From the NCBI GenBank assembly GCA_030549775.1, contig CM060172.1, positions 125,725,122 through 125,789,121 of the forward strand: 64,000 nucleotides of DNA, read 5' to 3'. Numbering within the stretch: position 1 is the first letter of the stretch; each line of letters opens with the position of its first letter. This stretch comes from Tamarix chinensis. Taxonomy: Eukaryota > Streptophyta > Magnoliopsida > Caryophyllales > Tamaricaceae. Shown piece by piece: positions 49,322 to 60,375 of this stretch. Below the pieces are notes generated by a model. The model saw only the letters and a list, made by a program, of their open reading frames with translations, was not told where the DNA came from and ran no database searches. Both the position numbers and the translations under genes were made by a program.

Positions 49322-52174
49322 ATCATCTATTTCATGGCTGCTGCTTAATCCAACGAGTAGATGTCCCAGATGTTTATGTGTAGGTTGATGAGGACTAGGT
49401 TGATGATTTCGCAGCTTTTGATGCGATATATGTGGAGGAGTGATTCATTCATATTAGGGTTGGGCATAGAGTCATGTTATCCGGATGATAATTTTTACCC
49501 GGATACCTTTTTGGACTCTTAGTTCCATGGGATCCCTTTTTGTTATACTTTGATATTGTAATCGGAGTTAATCTCCAAACACTTATTTGATGTATAAAAA
49601 GGTTGCCTCATCTTTTTCTATTCATGTTTTAATTTTTCTAATCATTTTGCCTTGTGATTGACGTAAGGATGGTGGGGTAAGCTAGACTTATGTCAATTGG
49701 TAACACCCAAATATTTGATTATATGCTTCTGCTTTAAACAAAAATTTTTAGTAGTAAATTTGGGGGTGTTACATGTGGGGCTGGAGGATGCACTATGGTT
49801 GGTTTAGTGAGGGACTGGTGGTAGGATCGAGGTGGTGCAAGGGCTGGATGTTGGTGGTTGCGGTGGTGTGATGGTTAGTGCTCGAGGGGAATTGTTGGTG
49901 GACTAAAATAAAAGAAAAGGAGGGCTAGATGGTGGTTGACGGTTGGGGAATCTGGGTGCATGGGAGGTGGTGTGTTTGGGTGTTGGGTCAAAACCAACGA
50001 AGCTGAGAGGAGGAGCTGGCTGGATGGGGAAGGTAGGGCAAAGTTTAGGCCAGTAGTGGTTGGGGGGTTTAGTAAGAAAACCAAATGAAGCCGAGAAGGG
50101 TAGAGAGAATTGGGGGAAAGAGGGCTACACGAAAATGGTTGGGGGGAGCTGGGGAGTTGGTGATGAGGCTGTTTGTTTGGATTGATTGTAGGTGGCGTGT
50201 GTATATATACATGAAGATGGGGTGAGGGGGGTTGGTACGCTGGAGAAAAAAAATGAAGAGCTGAATGGATTGAGGTGATGGGTTGAGTGAGGAGTAAAAA
50301 TAGGAGTGTTTGGTGGAGGGTTTTTGGGGAGCACGATAGAGGGGTAGAAATAGATTTATTTTATTTCAGTTTTAGGTTTAATTTGGATAGGTTAGGGTGC
50401 CGGATAGAAAAATAATTCGACATAGGATAAATTTAATAGAACGGAAAAAGGTAAAATAATCAAGGATAAATTTCAGGGATTTATTTCAGGTTATGGGTAA
50501 AATATTATCAATAAAATAATTAGGCTAAGTTTTAAGGATTAGTTTTGAACGAAAAGCCTAAACACCCAAAAAATAAAGGTTATAAAATTTCGGGGTGTTA
50601 TAATAATGGTCACCTGAATTTCTGAAAAAACTTAAAATAGTAGTATCCTATTAAAATTATCGAATCTCGCTAATTAACTTTTGTACCTAAAAATAATACC
50701 AAATTTATCAAATTAATATTTACCAGCTAAAATCATAATTATAATATTAAAATTTTTTTTTAAAATTACTAAGATACCCTTAATAATAATATGTACCAAA
50801 ATTTACAAAACCAAAAGATTTCACTCATGTCGCACATGCAGCGTGAGGATTGTGAATGCACGGGGGAGGGAGAATGCCGGTCAGCTGAAGGTTGAGGTAA
50901 AGTGAGATGGCTGTAGGAGTGAAGATTGGTGGTTGTTGGTGGTCGACAGTGGAGGATGGTGAGTTGGTGGCAGGAATGTGGTGATGCAAGGGCTAGGCCC
51001 AGTTGGTGGTGGTTGGGCTCAGTGGTGGAAGTGTAGAGGGAGAAAAGGAGGCTACGGGAAGGGCTGGACGATGCAGGAGGAGAAGAATGGTGGTGGTGGT
51101 ACGTGTGCGTGGTGCAGGATGGCAACAGGTGGAGGGGGTAGTGGTGCAGGAAGGATGTTTGGTGCTGTGGGGGAAGGGTGCCTCAAATAGGGCAGGAAAA
51201 AGAAAGGGGGGCTCAATGGTGATGGCTTTAAGAGGAGGTGATGGTGGACGTTGGGGTGGACAAGGGCATGCAACAGGTGGAGAAAATGTAGAGGGAGAAG
51301 GGATGGTTGGGGCTGGGAGAAACGAACAAGAAAATAGAAGGCAGAAGAAGGATGAGAAGGTGGTGGTGCACTGGAGTGCTATGGTTGCTGGGTGTAGGAG
51401 GTAAGGAGCTAGAGATAGGGAGGGGTGGCAGGTTGGATAGGGGCTATGTATGCAGGAAGAAGAGGAGGGAGGAGGAAGGTGGTGGAGCGCTGGAGAGTTG
51501 GGCGGAGGAATGCAGGAGGTTGGGTTTGGCTCGGGCAAGTGTGTTGAATTAGAGAAAAGAGGGGGATGGGGTCGTTTGGTTGAGGGAGGTTCTGAAGGGA
51601 GTTGACAACGAGAGGGGGAGTCAGGGGCTGTTTTTTTTCCAGGTGGTGTGCATGTGTGTTTACGTATATACATATGTGCAGATAAGTTGAGTGTAGTGAG
51701 GTAAAGAGGGAGACAAGGGAGAGTAATTAGGGGAGAAAATTGGGGCACGTAAGGGGTAAGTTCAGAGGGTAAAATGATAGAGTAAAAATAGTTTTATTTT
51801 ATTTTAGTTTAGATAGATTAGGGTATAGGGTAAAAATATATTAGGAAAAATAATCCGATCTAGAATAGGCTAAAAAGAAAAGGAAAAGAGTAAAACTAAT
51901 ATGGGACAAATTTTAGGGAATTTATTTTGAGTTTCGGGTCAAAGGTTATTCGTAAAATAATTAAGCTAAGATTTAAGGGTGTAGTCTAGGATTAAATTTA
52001 ATAGCCTAATTTCTATCCAATTTTGATTCGACTACATTTATATCTAAAACGTCGTAATACTACAAATAGTAGTAGCATGTTTAATACTAAACCTCCTAAA
52101 ACAATCATTATAACTAATCACACGTAATTATCAATTTATAATTAAGATTTCTAAAAATGGGGTATCACAAATTA

Positions 52175-52990
52175 GCTAAGGTTTCCTAATTAGTTAAGAT
52201 TTGTTTTGAACTAATATTATCCTTGTCCCAACTTGTAATCTAGCTTGATGACTAGATATTTCATGGGTTATGCCTATATATATGGCATACATATGACCTT
52301 GTTATGATAGATAGAGTGTTATGTTGAGTAATAGAATTCTCTTTGTGATTTCATTTGATTTCATATTCTTTGTGAATTGAAGTTGCGCATGTCCATTCAT
52401 CTTAGTGATTTTGGATTTGTGTATTTGAAGATGTACTTTGTGAGTCTCTTCAAAGTTATTCTTACCTTTGGAAGTCTACTTTGTGTTTTCTTCTTGAGGG
52501 ATCCCAAGCAAGAAAATCTTTGTGAATCCTTAGTTGATAGTTTGTGAATGTTTACTTTATGAAATCACTTTCATTCACTTCCATTTCCTACCCTTTGAGT
52601 TCAAATTTCATCATTTGAATTGGAGTTGATATATGATTGAGTTGCATGTTGGATTGGACGTATAGATCTATATCATATGGTTTGCCCTAGCATTCCAGAA
52701 TGATGTATAACTAGAGTAATTTGCCTTATACTTCTTTATATTTGCACTCTGGTATAATTCATGTGCTTGTATAATTGGGAGAATCAGAATAAATTAGGGG
52801 TATACAAACTATCGGGTAACTCGGTTTGGCATGTACAAATCCACAATATCCCTGAAGTGCAAATTACCTCGGTATGGTGAATTAAGATGTTTCATCAATA
52901 GATATTTGTCTAACGGTAAGAAATCAACCTATACATACATGTAAAATAGTATTAATATTACTTATAATAATTAATACAATTAAAACCTTC
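52175..52990 (+). mobile_element. Probable LTR-like sequence interrupted by the solo LTR stack
   Basis: TATATATATGGCATAC (about 52,278) is followed by a T-rich leader with TTCTCTTTGTGATTTC and similar words, like the promoter half of a short plant LTR. Its left part may be 41,420-41,692. I could not locate matching ends, so this is tentative. Confidence 0.35.
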
Positions 52991-53790
52991 CAGTAAAGTA
53001 TTATGAATCTAATTGCCTCCTATACTATATTAAGTCATTTATTGACTCAAGAGGAAGCTTTTGACAAGATGTATCCTACCTCATCGCTACAACATCACAT
53101 GATGGATTATATATACGAGAATAACTTTGCTAAAAGCAAGGAAACTACTCATAATCCCATGCTTGTACACAATTATAATGAACACATAATGAGGGTTGAA
53201 GTATTTTTACGTAGATGCTTCAATCTTGTGGTATTGATGTAATCATAGGCAAGGCCCATGTCAGCATCATCATGTGGAAGTCTTCTCAAGCTTCTTATCC
53301 TAGATAGAACTCTCAACACAGGATGTGGTTCATACAAAAAAATAATATTAGAATAATAAATTACCTGATAAAAAATATTAACCAATATTTATAATAATAA
53401 CAATTACACGCTCATCATTTCATATGGTGTTTTCCCACACGACCATTAAAATTGGCTAGAAGATTAGAAATAAGTAGACCCTCACTATTAGGTCTTGCCA
53501 ATCGCCAATTGTCTGTTGATGTTGATGAGGAAAAAAATCCAACTATATGTCCATAGGTGCTAGTTCTAGTAAAAGATCCCTCACTATATACATCATAATC
53601 CTCCTCAAGCGGCACATGATGTGTTTTGGAATTATGAGGCACTTTCCGACATTCCATAGTAGTGAGTGGTCTAACATTAGTAATGACCAGCCTCTTCGTC
53701 ACCCTAGTGGTATCAAAAGCAACTTGTCTCAAATCATTTCATCCACTTCCTCTACCAACCATCTGCCAATTATAAAAAAAGATCAATAAT
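52990..53790 (-). other. Unrecognised broken reading frames in the MULE right half
   Basis: Minus-strand frames at 53,415-53,732 (105 codons, containing CRKVPHNSKTHH and EEDYDVYSEGSF) and 53,173-53,385 (containing RSLRRLPHDDADMGLAYDY) may be pieces of a second, oppositely oriented MULE gene. CRKVPHNSKTHH faintly recalls a worn zinc knuckle. I cannot assign a family and the frame is broken. Confidence 0.3.
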
Positions 53791-53814
53791 AAATATTATG
53801 CTTTAGGTTTAGAT

Positions 53815-54062
53815 GGTTTGCAATTTTGGGGTTTAAAGTTTAGGGTTTAGGTTTGGGGTTAAAGGTTTAGAGTAGGGGTTAAGGGGTTGGGGTTTATGGT
53901 TTGGGGTCTGGGGTTAATGGTTTAGATTTTAGAGGGTTTATGGTTCATGGTTTATGTTTTGGGGTTTAGGGTCAAGGGTTTGGGGGTTATGGTTAAGGAT
54001 TTAGGGTTTGCATTTAATGGTTTTGGGTTTAGAGGGTTTGGGGTTTTGCTTTAGGGATAAGG
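53815..54062 (+). repeat. Degenerate telomere-like TTTAGGG repeat
   Basis: About 250 bp made of TTTAGGG, GGTTTAGG, GGTTTATGG, GGTTTGGGG and similar words, all G-rich on the plus strand. The plant telomere repeat is TTTAGGG. Exact units are few and the period slips, so this is an old or imprecise array. It lies just inside the right terminal repeat of the MULE and has no counterpart at the left end. Confidence 0.8.
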
Positions 54063-54767
54063 GGTTGATGAATAAGTCACCTTTGAGGCTAGGATTGACA
54101 GGTGGACCATGCCTGGGAGTGTGGGGGGGGGAGGGGCAACTTGTAAGTCACCCATTTGAGGCCATGGTTGACGGGTGAGACATGTGTGAGAGGTGGGGCA
54201 AAGTATCCCAATTTTGGTTGGGGTTGATGGGTGAACCACGCGTAGCAGTTGGGGACACCGGGTAAGTTACCCATTGTTAGGTGTAACTTACGGGTGAGCT
54301 ACTTGCTGCCACACTGGTTTGTTCTTAACCTCCATTGATACTATTCGAAGCTTCGATTTCAACAAAAAATACTACGAAACTACTAGCCTAAGTTCAATTT
54401 ATGCATACAAATACTAATTTTAAGCAAATAACATATCAAATTTGAAAATTCAAGCACCTAATCTTGCATACTCCAACTCAAAAAAAAGGAAATTTAACAA
54501 AATCAAATTTAATGATACTCGTAACTTCATACATACAATACCTTAGAATCTTGATTATTGTCTTCTATTGATGAATTTTGCTAAATATTCAATGGTTGTG
54601 GTTGTTGAGTTGGGTTGGGAGAAGGAGAGGGAGAGGGAGGAGAGATGAGGGGGGTTTAGAATTGGGGGAAATGAGAAGGAGAGTATTATAAAGGGAGGGA
54701 AATTTTTGGGGTATAAGAGTAGGAGTTTAAAATTTTAGGTGCGTAAGAAGATGTGAGGAATAAAATT

Positions 54768-54872
54768 CTAGGCAATAATGTCGTAATGCTGAAACTGTGT
54801 AGGATACATTTCATTTAGGTACTTGGTCTAATTTATTTTGAATAATTTTATTTAGATACTTTCTCATTATAA

Positions 54873-54925
<53 letters not shown>

Positions 54926-55320
54926 TTAGATACCTTTTGTATTAATAAAGTAAGATGATGAAATTTTAATGTAATTAAGGTATGCTTATAATAAATAATT
55001 AAAAATTCCTTAAAATATTAAAAATAAATATTAAAAATATTAAAAAAATCTATTTTTAAAATTTTGAATTTTTTTTAATGAAAAAAATCTAATTCCCCCC
55101 CTAAAAAATATGATTTTTTTTCATTAAAATATTGATTTCTTCAAATTAATAATTTTTTTCAAAAAAAATAATTTTTTAAGATATTTTCTGTACTTTTAAC
55201 ATAATTTTTTTTTGCATTTATTATGAAACATTATCTTTAAGAAGCTATCCATATCAAGAGTGAAGTTTCCTACATTATGTAATCGAGGCTTGAAGGGGGC
55301 AATATGAACATTTAAATGTG
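54768..55320. other. AT-rich spacer with (ATT)n microsatellite
   Basis: A clean (ATT)n run of about 17 units lies at 54,873-54,924. The sequence then becomes A/T-homopolymer rich (55,000-55,200). No gene is seen. Confidence 0.8.
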
Positions 55321-55324
55321 TAAG

Positions 55325-55960
55325 TAGGGATGTTGACATGTCTTGGATCCAACTTAGGTCCTCAACTTATTTACGAGTCTAGATTCAATTTTTTTTGAAT
55401 CTAAAGATATTAGTTCAGGTCTCCATTCATAGTCTTTAGACCAAACAGATCTAGGTTAGGTCTTAATCCTTTACCCGTCATACTTAGTAAGTACACACAC
55501 AAACTCATTTCATTATTTTTGATTATATTCCACCACTTTTTCCCCATCTTTTCCTTGATCTTATTAGGGTTCCTATTTCATTTTTTTGCTTTTACTTTTG
55601 TGTATTCACCTTATATGTGTAAAATAATTGTAAGATATTTTATTCCTAAATTATTAAAATATCATTGAAAAATTTAAAAATAAAATTTGAGAAAGCTTTA
55701 TTTTTGCATTTGAAGAATTTCTTTCAAAAGTATAAGTATAAAATATATGTAAATATTTAATATATTATTATTTACATATGTTAAAAATAGTTATACATAT
55801 TTAAAATCTGTTTACCCTCTAAATTTGGTGGGTCTAGGCCTTAATTTTTGATATTTGATGAGTTTGGATTGAGTCTAAATCTAAATCTAAATTTGTGTAC
55901 CATAAATGAGAATCTAAGTCATTGTCTGGTTGTATCCGACTTGGATTGTTCCAATCCCTA
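55325..55960. mobile_element. Possible non-autonomous hAT element
   Basis: About 636 bp with imperfect inverted ends: TAGGGATGTTGACATG on the left and TAGGGATTGGAACAAT read from the right. TCCAACTTAGG / TCCAAGTCGGAT-like words sit just inside. Its interior is AT-rich. TAGGGATG-type ends are frequent in plant hAT MITEs. I could not confirm an 8-bp duplication (TGTGTAAG left, TGCAAGCA right). Confidence 0.4.
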
Positions 55961-57084
55961 TGCAAGCATTGCTCTTCAACAATGTCTTGATTGATTGTTG
56001 GTAAAGGACATGTCGCATAGCAATATCATGGCTGAATTATCTTCAGTTACTTGGTCTTTACTCACTAGACAAACAAATGCTGAATGAAACTGGAATTAAC
56101 ACCCTAGATCTAAAGACACCGGTAATTGTTTTACTACTTCCCATTTTGTGCTCTAGTGGCCATTACCATTCACAACTTTAGAAGTATAAGCAGTCATGAA
56201 GTCCTATACTTTATAGTTACAAGCAAAGGGATCTTTTGGGACATGCTTAAAACATTATAAAGTTGCTTAGATAGCTCTTTTTACTACTTTATCCTAATTT
56301 CTTGGATCCAAAAACTAACTTAATGTAAGGGAAACTATGTTAAGCGTCCCTAGCTATACGCTTATAAGAGATAGGGCACACACTTTTGTATATCATCCAT
56401 GAGAGATGAAGTAGAGGTAGTAATATAAGCTTTGGAATAGTTGAAGGCTTTAGTTCAGGTTTCTCACTTCAGTATCTCCACAAAATCAGTTAATGAAGCT
56501 TTAGTATCGACGCAAACTTAGTTAACAAAGCTTTATCTTGATATTAGACAAACTTTTCTTAAGCTTATCTAGGTTAATAGATACCCAGTTTAGATCAGAC
56601 TGAAGGTTCTTTACTTTCATAGCCTCACCTATCTATCTAATACATTTCCCAATATTGAGATCTTAGTGTCATGAATGACTTCTGTTTCCTTAACCTCAGT
56701 AAGCAGTACCCTATATGAAATAAACCACGGGGAAAGAGATAACTTGCAATAATGTGATTGACCAAATAACTATCAAAGTTAATATTCCTATATGCCTTTG
56801 AAATATCTTTGAAGGAGATTTAGGTACCTGCAAAGGCTTATGTCTAGCACCATTTGTTTACCATTCAACTAGATTTTGTGGGCTAAACTCCTTAAACTTC
56901 AATATAAGCTCAATGAGAATGCATTTTTTATTACCAAGGAGGGTGAGGTCTTGCCCCGGTTTCTTCTTTAACAGAGCTTGCCTTATTTCATGACAAACTT
57001 GATCAACCACTCTATAAGATCGAGAAGATAATACTTTTTTGTTGCGGAATAGCATGGATTGAAAGGATATAAACAAAAAAAATC
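55961..57084. other. Unassigned intergenic sequence
   Basis: A minus-strand frame (56,858-57,076, 72 codons, with KKKPGQDLTLLGNKK) has no recognised motif. The rest is AT-rich with stops in all frames. Confidence 0.35.
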
Positions 57085-57089
57085 AGAAT

Positions 57090-57604
57090 TGTTAAGATTA
57101 TGAGCAATTGAAGATTCAATCACAAAACATCACAATTGAGGAAAAAGTGGAGATCTTTATTCGTACTCTTGTGTAATTACAGTATGATTAAAAAATAAAT
57201 CAATCAATTACACAAATATACAATTCTCTTTGAATGAAACATTCTATGGAAAAGAAGAAGAAGTTAGGTCACACGACTTCAATGGTTATGGTTTCATCAT
57301 GTCTCCTTTTATAGAAAAAAAATCCTTATGGGGAAAAACAATATGTTTCAAAAATAAAGAAAAAACATTCGTGTTTAGGAAACACGGCCTCCCTGTGTTT
57401 ATTTTCTTACTCTCAACTTATGTCCAAAACACATCAAAGATTTTACTAAGAAACATAGTCTGTGTTAATTAACACGAGACCCTCGTGTTTCTCATATGCT
57501 TCACATTCTACATTTAAAAATCTCCAATAGCTATACGAATAAACACAATGTTATGTTGTGCTTTAAATACTTAGTTAAAACTCACAATTTTCCACCTTAA
57601 CACA
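57090..57604 (-). mobile_element. 3' LTR of truncated copia element 1
   Basis: 515 bp on the minus strand, from TGTGTTAAGGTGGAAAATTG to ...AATCTTAACA. TGTTAAGGTGGA-like starts are usual for plant copia LTRs. A TATAAAAG box reads on the minus strand at 57,306-57,313. The LTR follows directly after the RNase H remnant, as expected for a 3' LTR. Confidence 0.75.
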
Positions 57605-58735
57605 CTATTTGTGACGCATGATATGTAAAGACCTCTACAAAAAAAAAACCTTATCCCAACAAAGGACCTCATGGCCTATGAACACCAATCTAATTTGAGA
57701 AACACTCGAACTTACTCAAGGTCAGTGACTTTGTTAGCATATCACCTAGATTATCTAAAGTACTCACTTTCTCCAACTCAAATTTTCTTGCAACAACAAT
57801 ACCCTTAATAAAGTGATACGTAATATTAATGTGCTTCGTTCGATGATGAAAAGAATTTTGATTATTTTCTAAATAGATATCAATTTGCCTATCATCACGA
57901 ACAACTAGATCACCATGACCAAACCCCAACTCTCGTCCTAAACCACCAAGCCACAAAGCTTCGTGAAAAGCCTCTGTCATATCCATATACTTTGCCTTAG
58001 TAGCAGACAAGGCCATCACCTCCTGTAAAGAAGACCTCTAGCTAATAGCTAAACCACCAAGACAGAAAACACATCCATTGTTGGATCTCCTTTTATCAAG
58101 GTCTCCACATAATCAGAGTCCACGAACCCAACTAGTGAATCAGATAATCTCCTATACTCAATACACGCTGATGCCATTCCCTTTAAGTACCTAAGGATCC
58201 ACTTCACTGCTTGCTAGTGAGCCTTTTCTGGATTCTCCATATATCGACTCAAAACACTAACAACTTGAGCAATATCATGCCAGGTACATGCTATAGCATA
58301 CATGATACAACCAAAATCATTCAAATATGGAACAATCACCATGAACTCCTATTCCTCTTTGGATTTGGGACAATATAATGTAGAAAATTTGGTGCTCACA
58401 GTCTTGACATCCATCACATAAAATCTATCCATCACCTTGTTCACATAGGGCTCTTGTGACAAGTATAAAGGCTTTTGCTCACAGTTTATAATAATTTCCA
58501 TGCCAAGGATCCTCTTTGCAACTCCAAGATCCTTGATCTCAAACTCACTCTTCAACAATGCCTTCACCTTATCAACATTATATTTTTTTGCCACATGCAT
58601 ATCATCAACATATAGTAAAAGACACACAAAAGACACACCTTCTATCTCCTTTAAGTACACACATACATCATACTCATTCCTGGAGAAAACATACTTAAGC
58701 ATAGACGATCCCATATTCATATAGCTTCTATCATT
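57605..58735 (-). pseudogene. Ty1/copia reverse transcriptase-RNase H fragment 1
   Basis: On the minus strand from 58,720 downward the peptide shows SRNEYDVCVYLKE, LLLYVDDMHVAKK (the YVDD catalytic box), FEIKDLGVAKRILGMEI and LSQEPYVNKVMDRF, all classic copia RT. It continues with a worn VSVLSRYMENPEKAH and VGFVDSDYV, and ends with RNase H pieces: ALSATKAKYMDMTEAFHEALWL and RTKHINITYHFI...GDMLTKSL (57,690-58,019). Several stops and frameshifts break it. Gag, protease, integrase and the 5' LTR are absent. Upstream it breaks off near 58,735. Confidence 0.88.
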
Positions 58736-58925
58736 ATTTCTACCATAAAAAAATAGGAGATTAGATAATTAGGTTATGTTACTAACTAGAGACCTTATAA
58801 TATATAACTTTATAGCTAATATCTCTATATCTAATTTAATATGAATCATACCAAAGTTTAATGCATACATAAAATATAAAACACTTTCTATATATATATA
58901 ACAATTTTTTTATAAAACAATATAA
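58736..58925 (-). mobile_element. Probable remnant LTR of copia element 2
   Basis: AT-rich sequence lies between the two copia fragments. On the minus strand it follows GTCCAAGTGGAAAAAA (about 58,926-58,945), which matches the polypurine tract wording found before copia 3' LTRs. The LTR would be truncated where copia fragment 1 begins. Confidence 0.4.
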
Positions 58926-60370
58926 GTTAAATTTTTTCCACTTGGACCATAAAAATTATATTTTCTCTATGATCTCTTTATGTTAGTATAAACATAGTGA
59001 TGGAACTAATACACTGATCATGGCAATAGGCCTTTGGAATTCCAAAAGTTATCTTCCATGTATCACAATGTGTTAATTCCCTCCATAACTTTAAATTAAT
59101 GAATAAACCCAACATTTATTCAAGGTCTTGTGCTTACGGTGTTATTTCTCAATAAACTATATATATGCAAATTGAATGAGAAATAAACATATCACAAATT
59201 TATTACAAAAAACATAATGTATTGCAATAATATAATCACATAGAGGGTTCAACGCTCATATTAGAACACATGATCCTTAAACTTGTATGGTTGCGTGCCT
59301 TTAATTAATGTATCAACCAACATATAACCAATGCCTATGTGTTCCAAGACCAATTATCCTTTTGAAATATATTCCTTTATCTTCATGTACTTAATGTCTA
59401 TGCACTTGGCATGACAAAAAAATTTATTTTTCCTTAAAATAATGATGACATTTGAATTGTCACTTTTGAGCATCAAAGACCTAGATATCAAATCAACTAT
59501 TCTTATACCTGATAAAAAATTCCTTAACCAAAAACCATGCCTTTTGGATTCAAATGATGAAATGAGTTTCTCATCAATAGTATAAGTGGCTATAGAATCC
59601 TGCTTCTTGATTTTTTAGGACATTGTTCCATCGGCTAATTAAGATACAAATATAGAAGTAGGTTTGTGTGAATCTACATAGATAACAAAGTCTGCAGCTA
59701 AATATCCAACTACCTCCAAATTCTCAACATGAAAATACATAAGTATATAGTCCCTAGTTCCTTTTAATGACCTCACAACCTTTTTCACACCCTTCTCGTG
59801 CTCAATTCCTAGATTAAATCGGTAATGTCTCAATATACCAACGACATATGTAATGTCATGTCTTGTGCAAACTTGAGCATACATAATGCTTCCAATTGTA
59901 GTACTGATTGGGATGTTCCTCATCCGATTTCTCTCTACGCCGTTCTTAGGACACAATCTTAAATGCAATTTATCACCCTTGATAATACGATACACAATTG
60001 GTGTACACTTTATATTCATGTATCTTTCTAACACTTTATTGATGTATATTTCCTATATCTTTCTTTCTAATATCCCTTGGGATATGTCTTGATGAATCTT
60101 AATGCAAATAACATAAGATGAATTACCCATATCTTTCATATCAAATTTGTTAGAAAGGAATTTTTTCACCTCATAAAATTCTGTCATCATTGCGTGCAAG
60201 TCAAATATTATCGCATAAAGAACTAAGAAACAAATCTTACCCCCACTAACCTTGATGTATTTACGCTAATCTATGACATTCACTTCAAATCCAAATGAAG
60301 AAAAGACACTATGGAACCTCAGATACCATTGGTAAGAGACTTGTTTTGATCCATATATGACTTTCTTAAG
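58926..60370 (-). pseudogene. Ty1/copia reverse transcriptase-RNase H fragment 2
   Basis: This is a second lineage on the same strand. Reading down from 60,370: KLKKVIYGSKQVSYQWYLRF, then FEVNVID and a broken palm region. Next comes GDKLHLRLCPKNGVERNRMR, GSIMYAQVCTRHDITYVVGI and RSLKGTRDYILMYF (59,639-60,034). The RNase H part follows (SWKSVKQSRIATYTIDEKL at about 59,560-59,620, then IDIKYMKIKEYI and a DTLIKG-like end near 59,290). Frameshifts are many. Its upstream half is cut off at 60,370 by the TGTAACACC long LTR. Confidence 0.85.
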
Positions 60371-60375
60371 CTTGT

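Larger units (their letters stand above)
46760..49773 (+). mobile_element. Innermost solo long LTR of the nested stack (family A copy 2)
   Basis: 3,014 bp, TGTATAACC at the left and GGGGGTGTTACA at the right, flanked by a perfect TGTGG duplication (46,755-46,759 and 49,774-49,778). It is the reverse complement of the copy at 1,811-4,977. On the plus strand it has TATAAATA at 47,487-47,494 followed by a CT-rich leader with many TTCTTC runs, so plus is the inferred sense strand. It carries the CCACCGGATAATAATAGTGG units at 48,800-49,140 and the perfect CAGTACG-TAG-CGTACTG hairpin at 49,305-49,321. No gag or pol is present. Confidence 0.93.
43905..50602 (-). mobile_element. Middle solo long LTR of the nested stack (family B)
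   Basis: It begins TGTAACACCC at 43,905 and ends GGGGTGTTATA at 50,602. The flanks ACAAC (43,900-43,904) and ATAAT (50,603-50,607) are a 5-bp duplication with two C-to-T changes, and the end TTATA is TTACA with one C-to-T change. That fits decay of methylated cytosines. Its own length is about 3.7 kb. It landed in the outer copy at ...TTTAGTAGAATACAAC. The matching stretch GAAGAGTATAACGATTACC of this copy (46,095-46,115) shows where the outer copy resumes. Confidence 0.88.
41693..52169 (-). mobile_element. Outer solo long LTR of the nested stack (family B)
   Basis: It begins TGTAACACCCCC at 41,693, ends GGGGTATCACA at 52,169, and is flanked by a perfect AATTA duplication (41,688-41,692 and 52,170-52,174). 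Its own sequence is 41,693-43,904 plus 50,608-52,169, about 3.8 kb. A younger copy of the same family lies between these parts. The order of landmarks is CCACACTCAGTATAAG, ATTGAATAACCCTTTATA, polypyrimidine-poor leader, then GT/GG-rich end. No coding sequence remains. The minus sense strand is inferred by analogy with families A and C. Confidence 0.9.
38917..54758 (+). mobile_element. Mutator-like element (MULE) swollen by nested insertions
   Basis: A perfect 9-bp direct repeat AATAAAATT flanks it (38,908-38,916 and 54,759-54,767), the target duplication length of MULEs. The ends are inverted and homologous: GCACACCTAAATTATTAAGTTC on the left against GCACCTAAAATTTTAAACTC on the right strand. 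Further in, a CAATGGGTAA...ACCC and CTCACC(T/C)GTCAA block recurs inverted (39,185-39,300 and 54,070-54,300), so the terminal inverted repeats are several hundred bp long. Internal plus-strand remnants are a FAR1-type domain and an OTU-like domain. The catalytic DDE part is not seen. Without the 10.5-kb nested LTR stack it would be about 5.4 kb. Confidence 0.82.

Noticed and set aside
50993..51748. 251-codon minus-strand open frame, rich in Pro, Ser, Thr and His
   Set aside because: It lies inside the outer family B LTR, in GT/GGTGG-rich sequence. The composition comes from simple pyrimidine-rich DNA and no domain is visible.
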